A stretch of DNA of 64,000 nt from Streptomyces sp. MBT53 (GCF_016654115.1 NZ_JAEQAZ010000021.1:1-64000), one strand, 5' to 3'; positions 22,942-32,469 are shown, counted from the first letter of the stretch. The notes: generated from the sequence alone by a model not told the origin. Program-made: numbers and translations.

Positions 22942-23598
22942 ATGGCTGTTGCCGCACCCCGCCTCCTGGTCTGCACCCGCACCACCGCCTACCGCCACGA
23001 CTCCATCCCGGCCGCGGTGACCGCCCTGCGCACCCTCGGCCCCTTCGAGATCACCGCCACGGAGGACCCCGCCGCCTTCGAACACCCCCTGGACGACTAC
23101 GCGGCCGTGGTCTTCCTCTCCACCAGCGGCGAGGTGCTCACCCCGGCGGGCCGCGAACACCTCGCGTCCTACGTCGAGTCGGGCGGCGGCTTCGCCGGCG
23201 TCCACGCGGCGGCCTGCACCGAGTACGACTGGCCGTACTACGGCGACCTCCTCGGCGCCCGCTTCGACCGGCACCCCGCCCACCAGCCCGGCAAGGCCGT
23301 GACCGAGGACCGCACCCACCCGGCCACTCGACACCTGCCCGCCGTATGGCAGTTCACGGACGAGTGGTACGACTTCCGCACCAACCCCCGGAGTTCGACG
23401 CACGTCCTCCTCACCGCCGACGAATCCTCCTACGAGGGCGGCGGGATGGGCACCGACCACCCCCTGGCGTGGTGCCACGAGAAGGGCGCGGGCCGGGTCT
23501 TCTACACGGCCCTCGGTCACGCCTCGGAGGCGTACGAGGACCCGGACTTCCGGGCACACCTGCTGGGCGGGATCACCTGGGCGGCGCGGCTGAGTTAG
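22942..23598 (+). CDS. ThuA-like domain protein
   Basis: A 218-aa protein of the ThuA/trehalose-utilisation family, a class-I-glutamine-amidotransferase-like fold. Seen are LLVCTRTTAYRHDSIP at the start, YAAVVFLSTSGEVL, GGGFAGVHAAACTEYDWPYY, and the C-terminal GRVFYTALGHASEAYEDPDF, all typical. ThuA homologues are linked to sugar metabolism (keto-trehalose in rhizobia), but the substrate of Streptomyces members is not established. It ends 34 nt from a convergent gene. Confidence 0.85.
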   Translation: MAVAAPRLLVCTRTTAYRHDSIPAAVTALRTLGPFEITATEDPAAFEHPLDDYAAVVFLSTSGEVLTPAGREHLASYVESGGGFAGVHAAACTEYDWPYYGDLLGARFDRHPAHQPGKAVTEDRTHPATRHLPAVWQFTDEWYDFRTNPRSSTHVLLTADESSYEGGGMGTDHPLAWCHEKGAGRVFYTALGHASEAYEDPDFRAHLLGGITWAARLS

Positions 23599-23632
23599 GC
23601 CCGCGCACCGCTCGCCGGGACGGCGGTCGCTC

Positions 23633-24076
23633 TCACCCGACCGGGCGCCACCGGAACCAGTGGTCGACCCCGTCGAGCCGGTAGCGGTCGTCGCCGTCGT
23701 CGAACCGCACCTCGCCCACGAGCCGTCGGGCACCCTCCGGCGCCTCACGGTGCGGTGCGAGGAGCAGGTCCAGTTCGTCGTAGCGGGCGTCGATCCCTCC
23801 GAGGCCGGGATGCTCGTCGCCCCTGGGATCGGAGACCTGGTACCTGACGAAGATCGCCCACTGCTCGCGCTCCCACGCCACCGCCGCCTCGCTCGCGGGC
23901 CACACCGCGTACACGTCGGCCTCGTCCCGGCGGTCGTACTCCCGGCCCTCGTAGTAGTGCGGGACGCCGTCGACGAGCGCGACTCCCTTTCGCGGCCCGT
24001 CGTACCACTCCAAGTCCACATACGTGGGCTCGAAGCCGTCCGCGATCAACTGCCGCTTCTCCCATGACATGGCCAT
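23633..24076 (-). CDS. Small soluble protein of unknown function
   Basis: A 147-aa acidic protein rich in Trp, Tyr and Asp (VDLEWYDGPRKG, VPHYYEGREYDRRDE, YRLDGVDHWFRWRPVG). No membrane helix, signal or catalytic motif is seen, and I do not recognise a family. Codon usage is normal for the window. It starts 11 nt after the stop of the LacI gene on the same strand, so it may be read through from that gene. Confidence 0.6.
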   Translation of the reverse strand: MAMSWEKRQLIADGFEPTYVDLEWYDGPRKGVALVDGVPHYYEGREYDRRDEADVYAVWPASEAAVAWEREQWAIFVRYQVSDPRGDEHPGLGGIDARYDELDLLLAPHREAPEGARRLVGEVRFDDGDDRYRLDGVDHWFRWRPVG

Positions 24077-24087
24077 ATCGCGGCAGG

Positions 24088-25110
24088 CTACCGGCCGCCC
24101 GGCGCACCCGTGCTCGCCCGCTCCACCAACCGCGTCGACAACTCCGTCCGCGTGCTCTCCGGCCGGTCGCCGTCCATCATGCGGACCAGGAGGCGGAGCG
24201 CCGTGGCCGCCATCTCCGACAGCGGCTGCCGGACCGTGGTCAGCGCCGGAGTCACCCAGCGGGACTCGGGAAGGTCGTCGAAACCGACCACGCTGATGTC
24301 GCCCGGGATGCTCAACTCCCGTTCCGCCAGGGCCTCGTAGACACCGAGCGCCATCCGGTCGGAGCAGACGAAGACCGCGGTCGGCGGTGCGGGCAGGTCG
24401 AGGAGTTCGCGCATCCGGGTGCGGGCCATGGCCTGGTCGAAGCCGCCGTGGCGGATGTAGTCCGCGCGCACGGGCACCCCGGCGGAGGCGAGCGCGGAGC
24501 GGTAACCGGCGACGCGGGCGCTGCTGCACATCTTGTGCCGGTGACCTGCGATCACCGCGATCCGTTCGTGGCCCAGCGACAGCAGATGCTCGGTCGCCGT
24601 CACCCCGCCGTGCCAGTTGGCCGCACCGACCGACACCACACCCGGCGGCGGTTCCTGCACCGGGTCGATCATCACGAACGGGATCCGGTGCTGGTCGAGC
24701 CACGCGTACTGCGACGGCGTCAACTCGGCCAGATTGAACAGGACTCCGGAGGATCCCCTGCCGACGAGCTTGTCCAGCCAGCCCCGTTCGGGCCGGTCGG
24801 CCCGCGTCCGCGTCAGCCCGGCCGAGACCACCACCTCAAGCCCGGCCTCGTACGCCGCCTCCTCCACCCCGTGCAGCACCGCCCCCGACCAGGAACTCTC
24901 CAACGAGTGCACGACCAGGTCGACAAGCCCCGGCGCCTTGTTCGCGTCGAAGCGCGGCCTGCGCACGTAACCGAGCCGCTCCAGCGCCTCCGTCACCCGC
25001 CGCCGGGTCTCCGGCGCCACGTCCTCCCGGCCGTTGACCACCTTCGAGGCCGTCGGCACGGACACCCCGGCCTCACGGGCCACGACCGCCAGCGTCGGCC
25101 CTGCCGTCAT
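24088..25110 (-). CDS. LacI family transcriptional repressor
   Basis: A 340-aa regulator. The helix-turn-helix and hinge (TLAVVAREAGVSVPTASKVVNG) lie at the very N-terminus, followed by a periplasmic-binding-like effector domain ending in VVGFDDLPESRW and the TVRQPLSEMAATA segment. The ATG at 25110 is used because the HTH begins at once; longer starts add unrelated residues. An AAGCGCTT operator lies 107 nt upstream, suggesting self-regulation, perhaps with the GH43/ABC operon upstream on the same strand. The effector is probably a plant-derived oligosaccharide. Confidence 0.88.
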   Translation of the reverse strand: MTAGPTLAVVAREAGVSVPTASKVVNGREDVAPETRRRVTEALERLGYVRRPRFDANKAPGLVDLVVHSLESSWSGAVLHGVEEAAYEAGLEVVVSAGLTRTRADRPERGWLDKLVGRGSSGVLFNLAELTPSQYAWLDQHRIPFVMIDPVQEPPPGVVSVGAANWHGGVTATEHLLSLGHERIAVIAGHRHKMCSSARVAGYRSALASAGVPVRADYIRHGGFDQAMARTRMRELLDLPAPPTAVFVCSDRMALGVYEALAERELSIPGDISVVGFDDLPESRWVTPALTTVRQPLSEMAATALRLLVRMMDGDRPESTRTELSTRLVERASTGAPGGR

Positions 25111-25216
25111 GCTCGCGCTCCCCGCACGGACCATCGGGAACCACCTCTCCAGCCCGCCCGAGGGCCATCGAAAGTTTCGACCAGCGCTGTTCCACGGCCC
25201 GACCACCAACCGATCA

Positions 25217-25228
25217 GAAAGCGCTTCC
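25217..25228. promoter_or_regulatory. LacI-type operator, AAGCGCTT core
   Basis: GAAAGCGCTTCC with the perfect 8-bp palindrome AAGCGCTT (25219-25226) lies in the 202-bp gap between the GH43 stop and the LacI gene at 24088-25110. Its form matches operators of the LacI/CebR type. Nothing else is seen in the gap. Confidence 0.65.
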
Positions 25229-25312
25229 TACGATAGGTGCGCGTCAACACGGCGGGAAGACCAGGGAATTCACGTGATGACGGCGACCCGATCTTTCGAA
25301 ACCCCGAACAGG

Positions 25313-26914
25313 TCAGCGGGGCGGGGCGCACTCCAGGCGAAAGCCGCCGAAGTCGGCGGTGAACTCCGCCCCGACGAGATCCACGGCATGGATCCCGGCC
25401 ATCGCCCCGGTGAAGCGCAGCCGCGAGCCGTGGTCGTCCGAGAGCCGGCTGAAGTCCAACACCGGTCCCACCGGCACGCGTTCGCCGTCACGGACATACC
25501 AGAACCGCGCGTCGGCACCGTCGACCGTAGCCCCCAGCGTCACCGGCGCCCCGAACTCGACCTCGACGAGGGCCACTTCACGTGTCACGTCCTCGTCCCG
25601 CTCCACCAGCCGCAGCACCGTACGCCCGCCGCCGTTCTGCCACTGCTGCCCGTGTTGCCCCTCGCCCTCGGGCTCCGCCCAGGTCAGGTCCAGACTCAGA
25701 TACGCCTCGGCGCCGTACCAGAGCACCAGCCCCGCCGCCTGCGTGAACGTCGACGGCCGTGCCTCGACGGTGACTTCGACCTCCGCCCGATGCTCGGTGA
25801 TCCGCTGGGCGAGCAGACTGTGCGCCCACCGCGACTCCGGCCCGTGCCGCCCGCGCAGCCGGATCCAGCCGGGGCGGGTGGTGACGTCGGCCCAGGACGG
25901 GTCGGGGTATCCGCGTGGACCGTTCCAGGGCCACCCCAACGGCCCTTCCGAGTACGCGACTTGGGCGGGAACTGCGGCGGGGCGCGTCGACACGGCGACC
26001 TCCTCCGCCGGGTGCCACCCCCCGTCCCGCAGCCTCGGCCAGCCCTCCGCGTCCCAGGTCACCGCCTGGACCGCAGTCTCCCGGCCCAGGGTGCACCGAG
26101 GCCCTGCGGGAGTCGCGACAGGCCGAGCCGCCAAGTGGCTCAACACCCAGTCACCACCCGGCAGTTCGACCAGCTCGCCGTGTCCCGCCTTCTGCAAGGG
26201 CACCGACGGATCGTCCCGGGACGTCAGCAGGGGACGGTCGTCGACCTCGTACGGACCGGTGACCGTACGGCCGCGCGCCACCAGCACCCCGTGCTGGAAC
26301 CCGGTGCCGCCCTCCGCGAGCAGCAGGTAGTACCAGTCGCCCCGCCGCACCAACTTCGGTCCCTCGACGAGCCGTTCGTGCTGGAGCAGCAGCTGGGTCG
26401 GGCCCGCCGGAGCGAGCGTGGACCGGTCCAACTCGGTCGCGACGATGCCCGCGAAGCGCCGGCCGCCGGGGCGGTGGTCGTTCTGGAGGTTGAGCAGCCA
26501 CAGCCGGCCCTCGTCGTGGAACAGCGCCGGGTCGAAGCCGTGGCTCACGACCCGTTGTGGAACGGTCCACTTCCCGCCGATGTCCGAGGCCGTGGTGACG
26601 TAGGTGTCGGCGTCGAAGTACGGCGTGCCGACCGAGCGGACGATCGAGTACGTCATCCAGAAACGCTCGCCGTCCCAGCTCAGCGAGGGCGCCCAGATGC
26701 CGCCCGAGTCGGGGACGCCGGCGAGGGAGTCGCCGGGGGCCGCGCCCCGGACGTGGCCCGCGTACTCCCAGTGCGCGAGATCCCGTGAGCGGTGGATCGG
26801 GATCGTCGGGAACCACTCGAAGGAACTGGTCGCCACGTAGTACCAGTCGCCGACCCTCACCATGGAGGGGTCGGGGGCGAAGCCACGGACAACGGGGTTG
26901 TGCAGCAAGGTCAC
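25313..26914 (-). CDS. GH43 beta-xylosidase / alpha-L-arabinofuranosidase, cytoplasmic
   Basis: A 533-aa five-bladed GH43 enzyme with a C-terminal beta-sandwich (DUF1349/concanavalin-like). The catalytic base is Asp15 in GFAPDPSMV, the pKa-tuning Asp is in SHGFDPALF, and the acid Glu is in LVEGPKLV. No signal peptide, so it should cleave imported xylo- or arabino-oligosaccharides. The GTG at 26914 overlaps the permease stop (GTGA). It is the last gene of the sugar importer operon, which supports an intracellular role on the transported sugar. Confidence 0.88.
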   Translation of the reverse strand: MTLLHNPVVRGFAPDPSMVRVGDWYYVATSSFEWFPTIPIHRSRDLAHWEYAGHVRGAAPGDSLAGVPDSGGIWAPSLSWDGERFWMTYSIVRSVGTPYFDADTYVTTASDIGGKWTVPQRVVSHGFDPALFHDEGRLWLLNLQNDHRPGGRRFAGIVATELDRSTLAPAGPTQLLLQHERLVEGPKLVRRGDWYYLLLAEGGTGFQHGVLVARGRTVTGPYEVDDRPLLTSRDDPSVPLQKAGHGELVELPGGDWVLSHLAARPVATPAGPRCTLGRETAVQAVTWDAEGWPRLRDGGWHPAEEVAVSTRPAAVPAQVAYSEGPLGWPWNGPRGYPDPSWADVTTRPGWIRLRGRHGPESRWAHSLLAQRITEHRAEVEVTVEARPSTFTQAAGLVLWYGAEAYLSLDLTWAEPEGEGQHGQQWQNGGGRTVLRLVERDEDVTREVALVEVEFGAPVTLGATVDGADARFWYVRDGERVPVGPVLDFSRLSDDHGSRLRFTGAMAGIHAVDLVGAEFTADFGGFRLECAPPR

Positions 26915-27816
26915 TTGAGGGCTCCCAGGGTGACGCCCGTGCGCCAGTACCGCCGCATCGCCACCATCATCACGGCCATCGGCACGATCGACAGCAGCGC
27001 GCCGGTCAGGACGAGGCTGGTGAGGTCGACGCCCGACTCCAGGCGTTTGCCGGACCAGTTGTAGAGGCCGATGTTGAGGGTCCAGTTGTTCTCGCCGCGC
27101 AGCACGGTGAGGGGGAGGAAGAAGGCGTTCCAGGTGTTCACGAACGCGAGCAGGAAGACCGTGGCGCCGCCCGTCGTCATCATCCGCAGCACGATGCTGA
27201 AGAAGATGCGGAGTTCGCCCGCGCCGTCCAGGCGGGCCGCCTCCAGGAGTTCGAAGGGGATCGTGGCCTCGGTGTACACCTTGGCGAGGTAGACGCTGAA
27301 CGGGTTGATCAGGCAGGGGATCAGCATCGCCCAGGGGGTGTCGACCAGGCCGATCTTCGAGAACATCAGGTACAGCGGCAGCGTGAGCAGCGCGATCGGG
27401 ATCAGGAACGAACCCACCACGCACGCGAACACCGCGCTGCGGCCCGGGAATTCGAAGCGTGCGAGGCCGTAGCCCGTGGCGAGCGCGATGAGGGTGCCGC
27501 CCAGGGAGCCGACGCCCGCGTAGAGGAACGAGTTGGCGGTCCAGCGCAGGAAGATGCCGTTCTCGTAGGTGAAGACCTGGCGCAGGTTCTCCCACAGGTG
27601 CATGCCGGAGAACCACAGGCCGTTGCTCTGGTAGAGGCCGGTGCGGTTCTTGGTGGCGGCGACGATCAGCCACCACACCGGGAACAGGCTGTAGGCGCTG
27701 GCCAGGACAAGACCGACGAGCAGGAAGCGCTGGCCGCCGCGTGAACGGGCCGCCGGATCGGGCTTGTTGAGACGCCGGACCTGATGGGCGGTGCGGCGGT
27801 CCTCGGTGAGGGTCAT
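26911..27816 (-). CDS. Sugar ABC transporter permease (MalG type)
   Basis: A 301-aa permease with six predicted helices. The EAA loop that contacts the ATPase is EAARLDGAGELRIFFSIVL. N-terminal cytoplasmic residues (RRTAHQVRRLNKPDP) precede the first helix. It overlaps the MalF-type gene upstream (ATGA) and the GH43 gene downstream (GTGA). No ATPase gene is present; the shared MsiK-type ATPase common in Streptomyces would be expected to serve it. Confidence 0.9.
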   Translation of the reverse strand: MTLTEDRRTAHQVRRLNKPDPAARSRGGQRFLLVGLVLASAYSLFPVWWLIVAATKNRTGLYQSNGLWFSGMHLWENLRQVFTYENGIFLRWTANSFLYAGVGSLGGTLIALATGYGLARFEFPGRSAVFACVVGSFLIPIALLTLPLYLMFSKIGLVDTPWAMLIPCLINPFSVYLAKVYTEATIPFELLEAARLDGAGELRIFFSIVLRMMTTGGATVFLLAFVNTWNAFFLPLTVLRGENNWTLNIGLYNWSGKRLESGVDLTSLVLTGALLSIVPMAVMMVAMRRYWRTGVTLGALK

Positions 27817-28700
27817 GCGTCGGCCTCCTTCGCGGTGAGCCGGTAGAAGAGGAAGGAGGCGAGGCCGAGGATGAGGGCGAGGAGGACCGAAAGGGCCGCC
27901 GCGTAGTGGTAGTTGCCCGCGTTGAACGCCTGGTTATAGATGATCATGATGGGCGTGAAGTTGTCGTTGACCGTCTGCGGGGTGACGTTCCGGAACAGCG
28001 CCGGCTCGTTGAAGATCTGCAGCATCTGGATGATGGAGAGCATCCCGGTCAGCACCAACGCCCCTCGTACGTAAGGGATTTTGATGCTCGTCGCGACCCG
28101 GAACTCGGAGGCGCCGTCGAGCCGGGCCGCCTCGAAGAGGTCACGGGGCACGCCCTGGAGCGCCGAGTAGATGATGACCATGTTGTAGCCGATGCCGTGC
28201 CAGGTCAGCAGGTTGCCGATGGACGGCCACACCATCGAGGGCGCGAAGAAGTTCCAGGACAGGCCGAACACCTTGCCCAGCGGGGTCAGCGGGCCGACGT
28301 CCGGGCTGTACAGGTTGATCCACACGATCGCCGCCACTACTCCCGGGATCATGTACGGCACCAGGAGCAGGATCCGGAAGCGGCCCGCGACCTTCGAGGA
28401 CAGCGCGTCCAGGAACAGCGCGAGGAGCAGGCTGACGAGCAGCATCACCGGGATCTGCACGCACGCGAAGAGCACCACGCGCAGTACCGAGTTCATGAAC
28501 GCCGAGTCGGTCAGGCCCTGTTGGTAGTTGTGGAGGCCGGAGAACTTCTCCGTGGAGCCGCCGAGGCCGAGCCCGGACTGGTGCTCCACGAACAGTGACT
28601 CGTAGACGGCGTACCCGATCGGTATCAGGTAGAGGAACACGAAACCGAGCTGGAAGGGCACCGTGAACGCGGCACCCTTCCAGCGCTGGGAGCGAATCAT
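27813..28700 (-). CDS. Sugar ABC transporter permease (MalF type)
   Basis: A 295-aa permease of the carbohydrate-uptake group. The EAA loop EAARLDGASEFRVATSIKIP is clear, and the N-terminal helix is FTVPFQLGFVFLYLIPIGYAVY. It follows the binding-protein gene by 10 nt and overlaps the MalG-type gene. Together they form the membrane channel of the importer. Confidence 0.9.
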   Translation of the reverse strand: MIRSQRWKGAAFTVPFQLGFVFLYLIPIGYAVYESLFVEHQSGLGLGGSTEKFSGLHNYQQGLTDSAFMNSVLRVVLFACVQIPVMLLVSLLLALFLDALSSKVAGRFRILLLVPYMIPGVVAAIVWINLYSPDVGPLTPLGKVFGLSWNFFAPSMVWPSIGNLLTWHGIGYNMVIIYSALQGVPRDLFEAARLDGASEFRVATSIKIPYVRGALVLTGMLSIIQMLQIFNEPALFRNVTPQTVNDNFTPIMIIYNQAFNAGNYHYAAALSVLLALILGLASFLFYRLTAKEADA

Positions 28701-28710
28701 CTGTGCTGCC

Positions 28711-30042
28711 TCAGCCCTTGACGCTGATACCGCGGGACTTCAGGTCCTTGACCGTCCACTCCTGCATGTGGGCCAGCAGATCGGTGACCTTCTCCTCCTT
28801 GTTCATCACCTTCGCCCAGCCCGTCTGGAGTTCGGTGAACATGGCGGTCCAGTCCGGGCCGAACACCCAGTCCGAGGTGACCGTGCCCAGGCTGTCGGTG
28901 ACGACCTTCTTCGCGGGCTCGTAGTTCGTGCCGAGGAGCTTGTCGGAGATGGCCTCGGCGACATACGCGTTGCTGTCCGCGAGGGCCGGCATCACACCGT
29001 TGCCGGTGGTCGGGCTCGCCATCGTCTTCACCGCGCCGGTGTCGGTCGACATCCACAACGCGGCCTCGGCGGCCTGCTGTTGGTGCGCGCACTGCTTGGT
29101 CACCAGGGTGACGCCACCGCTCTGGTTGGTGCCGGCCGGCGTCTTGGCGGCCTCGCCCGCGAAGGTCGGCCAGGGCGAAAGGGCCCACTTGCCGTCGGAC
29201 TTGGTGAAGTTCTGCACCATGCCCGCCATCTGCCAGGTGGAGATCTGCCGGGTCGCGGTGCCGCCGTTGTCGTAGTTGCGCTGTACGGCCGCGTAGTCGG
29301 CGAACGACAGCTTGGAGGCGAGGTCGTTGTCGACGATGTCCTGGATCACCTTGGCCGCCTTGAGGCTGCCCGCGTCCTGGAAGTCCACCTTCCAGGAGTT
29401 GCCGTCGATGGCGTACCAGTGCGCCCCGGCCTGCATGGAGAGCACCTCCAGGGTGCTCGGGTCCTCACCGGCGTAGTTGGTGATCTTGATGCCGTGCTTC
29501 TTCAGCACCTTGCCCGCGGCGATGAACTCGTCCCAGGTCGTGGGCGCCTTCAGGCCGTACTTCTGGAAGATGTCCGTGCGGTAGATCGTGAAGGCGGGGG
29601 CCGAACTGGTCGGCACGCCATAGGACTTGCCCTGCACCTGCGCACTGGCCCAGGCGCCCGCGTTGAACTTGTCCTTGTCGGCGGAGACGTACTGCGAGAT
29701 GTCGGCGAGCGCGCCCTGCGAGACCCAGGTGGTCACGTACTCCGCCGTGTTCTGCACCAGGCAGGGCGCGTTGCCGGCCTTGACCGCGTTGGTGAGCTGC
29801 TTCTGCATCGTCAACTGGTCGGTGACCTTGGTGTACTTGAGCTTGATGTCCTTGTGGGCGGCGTTGAACGCCTTCACGACGGCGTCCTGTCCGTTGGCCC
29901 AGCCCCAGAAGGGGAGGGTGACCGGACCGGAGGACGTCTTGTCTCCCGAGCCGGATCCGCCGCAGGCGGAGAGCAGACCTGTCAGTGCTAGGCCCGCGAC
30001 GGCTGCCCGAGCGAACCTTCTCCGGGGGCTGGTGAAGTTCAT
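28711..30042 (-). CDS. Sugar ABC transporter solute-binding lipoprotein
   Basis: A 443-aa family-1 solute-binding protein. The signal GLALTGLLSACGG places the lipidated cysteine at residue 27, preceded by an Arg-rich N-region. The mature part has the two-lobed pattern (VTLPFWGWANGQDAVVKAF, then VPTSSAPAFTIYRTDIFQKY and GLKAPTTWDEFIAAGKVLK). First gene of the four-gene importer/GH43 operon, downstream of two AACCGGTT operators, so it is likely repressed by the LacI protein at 30244. The ligand is probably a xylan- or arabinan-derived oligosaccharide (inference). Confidence 0.9.
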   Translation of the reverse strand: MNFTSPRRRFARAAVAGLALTGLLSACGGSGSGDKTSSGPVTLPFWGWANGQDAVVKAFNAAHKDIKLKYTKVTDQLTMQKQLTNAVKAGNAPCLVQNTAEYVTTWVSQGALADISQYVSADKDKFNAGAWASAQVQGKSYGVPTSSAPAFTIYRTDIFQKYGLKAPTTWDEFIAAGKVLKKHGIKITNYAGEDPSTLEVLSMQAGAHWYAIDGNSWKVDFQDAGSLKAAKVIQDIVDNDLASKLSFADYAAVQRNYDNGGTATRQISTWQMAGMVQNFTKSDGKWALSPWPTFAGEAAKTPAGTNQSGGVTLVTKQCAHQQQAAEAALWMSTDTGAVKTMASPTTGNGVMPALADSNAYVAEAISDKLLGTNYEPAKKVVTDSLGTVTSDWVFGPDWTAMFTELQTGWAKVMNKEEKVTDLLAHMQEWTVKDLKSRGISVKG

Positions 30043-30073
30043 CAGACCGTGTTCCTTCGGAAGAGAAGAGGTA

Positions 30074-30085
30074 GAAACCGGTTGC
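30074..30085. promoter_or_regulatory. LacI-type operator, AACCGGTT core (promoter-proximal)
   Basis: GAAACCGGTTGC with the palindrome AACCGGTT at 30076-30083, 32 nt upstream of the binding-protein start. It pairs with the identical core at 30186, exactly 110 bp away. Confidence 0.7.
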
Positions 30086-30183
30086 TTGGAAGGTAGACAT
30101 CGGGGGCTGTTCGGAGCAAGAGGTGTGCAGCGACTTGTTTCGACAGCCCAGGACAGACCCCGTCCGGCCTGGGACTTTGAAGA

Positions 30184-30195
30184 GAAACCGGTTAC
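30184..30195. promoter_or_regulatory. LacI-type operator, AACCGGTT core (distal)
   Basis: GAAACCGGTTAC with the palindrome AACCGGTT at 30186-30193, near the 3-prime end of the LacI gene at 30244. The 110-bp spacing to the proximal copy would suit repression by a DNA loop. The remainder of the 201-bp gap has no gene. Confidence 0.7.
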
Positions 30196-30243
30196 GTAAC
30201 GCCCTGGTTCCGTGTGCTCGCCGTGTGCTTTCCGTGGGCTGGA

Positions 30244-31335
30244 CTAGTCCCGTCGAGCGGGCGGCCGCACCGAGTTCCGTACGACGACGTGTGTGCCCAG
30301 CACCAGATGGTCGCCGTCGCTTCCCCTGCGCCGGCCCGTGCCGCCGCCCTCGCGCCGGTCCGCCACCGCGCGCAGCGCGACCCGGCCCATCTCCTCGTAC
30401 GGGACGTGCACGGTGGTCAGCTGCGGGGTGAGCTGGGAGGCCAGCGGGATGTCGTCGTAGCCGACGATCGACACGTCCTCGGGCACGCGCAGGCCCCCCG
30501 CGCGCAGCGCCTGCATCGCACCCGCGGCGACCACGTCCGTGCCCGCGAGCACCGCCGTGAAGTCCACCCCTCCCTTCAGGCTCTCCTCGACCGCCTCGAA
30601 CCCGTGCTCGTAGTCGTACGGACCGTGCCGCACCATCCCCGGGTCGAACGGCACGCCGTACGCCTCGAAGGCGCGTTGCGCCCCCCTCAACCGGCCCTGT
30701 GCCGTGGTGAGTTCGGCGTGTCCGGGCAGCAGCAGGACCCGGCGGTGGCCGGCCGAGAGGAGGTGGCTGGCCATGGCGTAGGCGCCGCCCTCGTTGTCGT
30801 AGTCGACCGTCGTGGCCGGGACGTCGCCCTCCAGCGGCGGGCGGCCGACGAGCACGAGGTGCGAGCCGGCCGCGTCGAGGGAGCGGGCGAAGCGGGCCAT
30901 GCGCAGCTGGTACTCGTCGACGTCGTAGGCGCCGCCGAGCAACACCACGGCGGCGACGCCCTGTTGGCGCATGAGGTTGACCAGTGCGAGTTCGCGCTCC
31001 GGGTCGTCGCCGGTGGTGCCGACCAGGGAGAGCCAGCCGCGCAGGGTGGCCGCGCCCTCAACTCCCTTGGCCACATGGGCGAATGCCGCGCCCGTGATGT
31101 TGTTGATGAGGATCGCCACGGTCGGTGTGCCGCCGCCGGCCAGGGAACGGGCGTGCGCGTTGGTGACGTAGTCGAGGTCGCCGACGACCTTCATCACCCG
31201 GCGGCGCAGCTCCTCCGACACCGGGTAGTTGCCGGACAGCACGCGCGAGACGCTCGCCACCGAGACCCCGGCGCGCTCCGCCACGTCCCGGATCGTGGCC
31301 CGGCCGACGTCGCCCGACGTCTTGCGCTGACTCAC
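30244..31335 (-). CDS. LacI family repressor of the sugar importer operon
   Basis: A 363-aa regulator with HTH TIRDVAERAGVSVASVSRVL and effector-domain signatures YDNEGGAYAMASHLL, GYDDIPLASQL and LTTVHVPYEEMGRVALR. It is a close paralogue of the LacI at 34456, sharing the segments LVLVGRPPL/LVLCGRPPL, YDNEGGAYA, TVHVPYEE and LGTHVVVRNS. It lies just upstream of the importer operon on the same strand, and the operators at 30076 and 30186 sit in the gap, so it probably represses that operon. Confidence 0.9.
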   Translation of the reverse strand: MSQRKTSGDVGRATIRDVAERAGVSVASVSRVLSGNYPVSEELRRRVMKVVGDLDYVTNAHARSLAGGGTPTVAILINNITGAAFAHVAKGVEGAATLRGWLSLVGTTGDDPERELALVNLMRQQGVAAVVLLGGAYDVDEYQLRMARFARSLDAAGSHLVLVGRPPLEGDVPATTVDYDNEGGAYAMASHLLSAGHRRVLLLPGHAELTTAQGRLRGAQRAFEAYGVPFDPGMVRHGPYDYEHGFEAVEESLKGGVDFTAVLAGTDVVAAGAMQALRAGGLRVPEDVSIVGYDDIPLASQLTPQLTTVHVPYEEMGRVALRAVADRREGGGTGRRRGSDGDHLVLGTHVVVRNSVRPPARRD

Positions 31336-31455
31336 CGTGGCGACTCCTTCGCGGTATCGGCTTCCCCACCGGGCGCGCGAGGCCCTGCTCCCGCGCCGGT
31401 CCGGAAACCGTATCCCATCGTTGTTCCAGGCAGGAGGGCCTGTGGACGGCCCGGA

Positions 31456-32469
31456 TCAGGCGACACGGGCCAGGTCCGCGTGCCGTACCTCGTGGGCGGG
31501 CGGCAGGCCCGCGGCCAGCCGCTCCAGCTCGTCGACGACGATGGAGCCGAGCCGCGCCAGCTCGTTGCCGAGCGAGCCCGCGATGTGGGGGGTGAGGAAG
31601 ACGTTCGGCAGCTGGTAGAGCGGGGACGTGGGGGGCAGCGGCTCGGGCTCGGTGACGTCCAGGATCGCGGTGAGCCGGCCGGACAGCAGCTCGTCGGTGA
31701 GGGCGTCGTGGTCGATCAGCGCGCCCCGGGAGGTGTTGATCAGCACCCCGCCGTCCCGGATCAGGGCGAGCCGCCCGCGGTCCAGCATGCGCTGTGTCTC
31801 GGGGATGTCGGGAGCGTGCAGGCTGACGATGTCGCTGTTGCTCAACAGGTGGTCCAGCGGCAGGAGTTCGGCACCGAGCACGGCCGCCTCGGTGACGCTG
31901 ACGTAGGGGTCGTGCAGGAGGACCTCGAAGTCGTAGGGCCGCAGCAGTTCGAGCAGGCGGCGGCCCACCCGGGAGGCGCCGATGACGCCGATCCGGCGGC
32001 CTAGGTTGCCGATCGCGGCGGTCTCGGCGGGTGTCGGGTACGCGTGCGCGTGCCGGAAGCGCTCCCGCTGCGCGAAGGTGTCCTTCCCGGCGAGCAGGAT
32101 CATGGCGAGGGTGTACTCGGCGACCGGCAGCGCGTTGCCGGTGACCGCGCTGGAGACGGTCACCCCGCGTTCCCACAGGGCCTCGCCGACCAGCGAGCGG
32201 ACCGATCCGGCCGCGTGCAGCACGGCGCGCACCCGGGGTGCCGCCGCGAGGGCGTCGGCGTCGAGGTGCGGGCAGCCCCAGCCGGTGATCAGGACCTCGG
32301 CCCCGGCCAGGGCCGCGGCGGCCTCGGGGGCGGCGAAGTCCCGTACGACGAGCCCGGGGTCGATCTCGGCGGTCCCCCGGAGCCGTGCCATCAGGGGTGG
32401 GGGGAAGAGCAGGGGCAGGTGCACCGGATCCATGGCGAACACGGCCCTCGGCGGCTGGGCGCTGGGCAT
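31456..32469 (-). CDS. D-isomer-type 2-hydroxyacid dehydrogenase
   Basis: A 337-aa NAD-dependent dehydrogenase. The Rossmann turn is GVIGASRVGRRLLELL (a G-x-S variant of GxGxxG). Catalytic Arg is in INTSRGALID, Glu in DVTEPEPLPP and His in TPHIAGS. The ATG at 32469 follows GGAGGGTC. The substrate is unknown; in this sugar-degradation setting it could act on a sugar acid or on a keto acid from uronate breakdown. Two LacI-like operator boxes precede it. Confidence 0.87.
   Translation of the reverse strand: MPSAQPPRAVFAMDPVHLPLLFPPPLMARLRGTAEIDPGLVVRDFAAPEAAAALAGAEVLITGWGCPHLDADALAAAPRVRAVLHAAGSVRSLVGEALWERGVTVSSAVTGNALPVAEYTLAMILLAGKDTFAQRERFRHAHAYPTPAETAAIGNLGRRIGVIGASRVGRRLLELLRPYDFEVLLHDPYVSVTEAAVLGAELLPLDHLLSNSDIVSLHAPDIPETQRMLDRGRLALIRDGGVLINTSRGALIDHDALTDELLSGRLTAILDVTEPEPLPPTSPLYQLPNVFLTPHIAGSLGNELARLGSIVVDELERLAAGLPPAHEVRHADLARVA

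Noticed and set aside
25313..27676. A 787-aa GH43 protein starting inside the permease gene
   Set aside because: The first 253 residues are out-of-frame permease sequence without GH43 features; the GTG at 26914 with a GTGA overlap gives a normal GH43 N-terminus.
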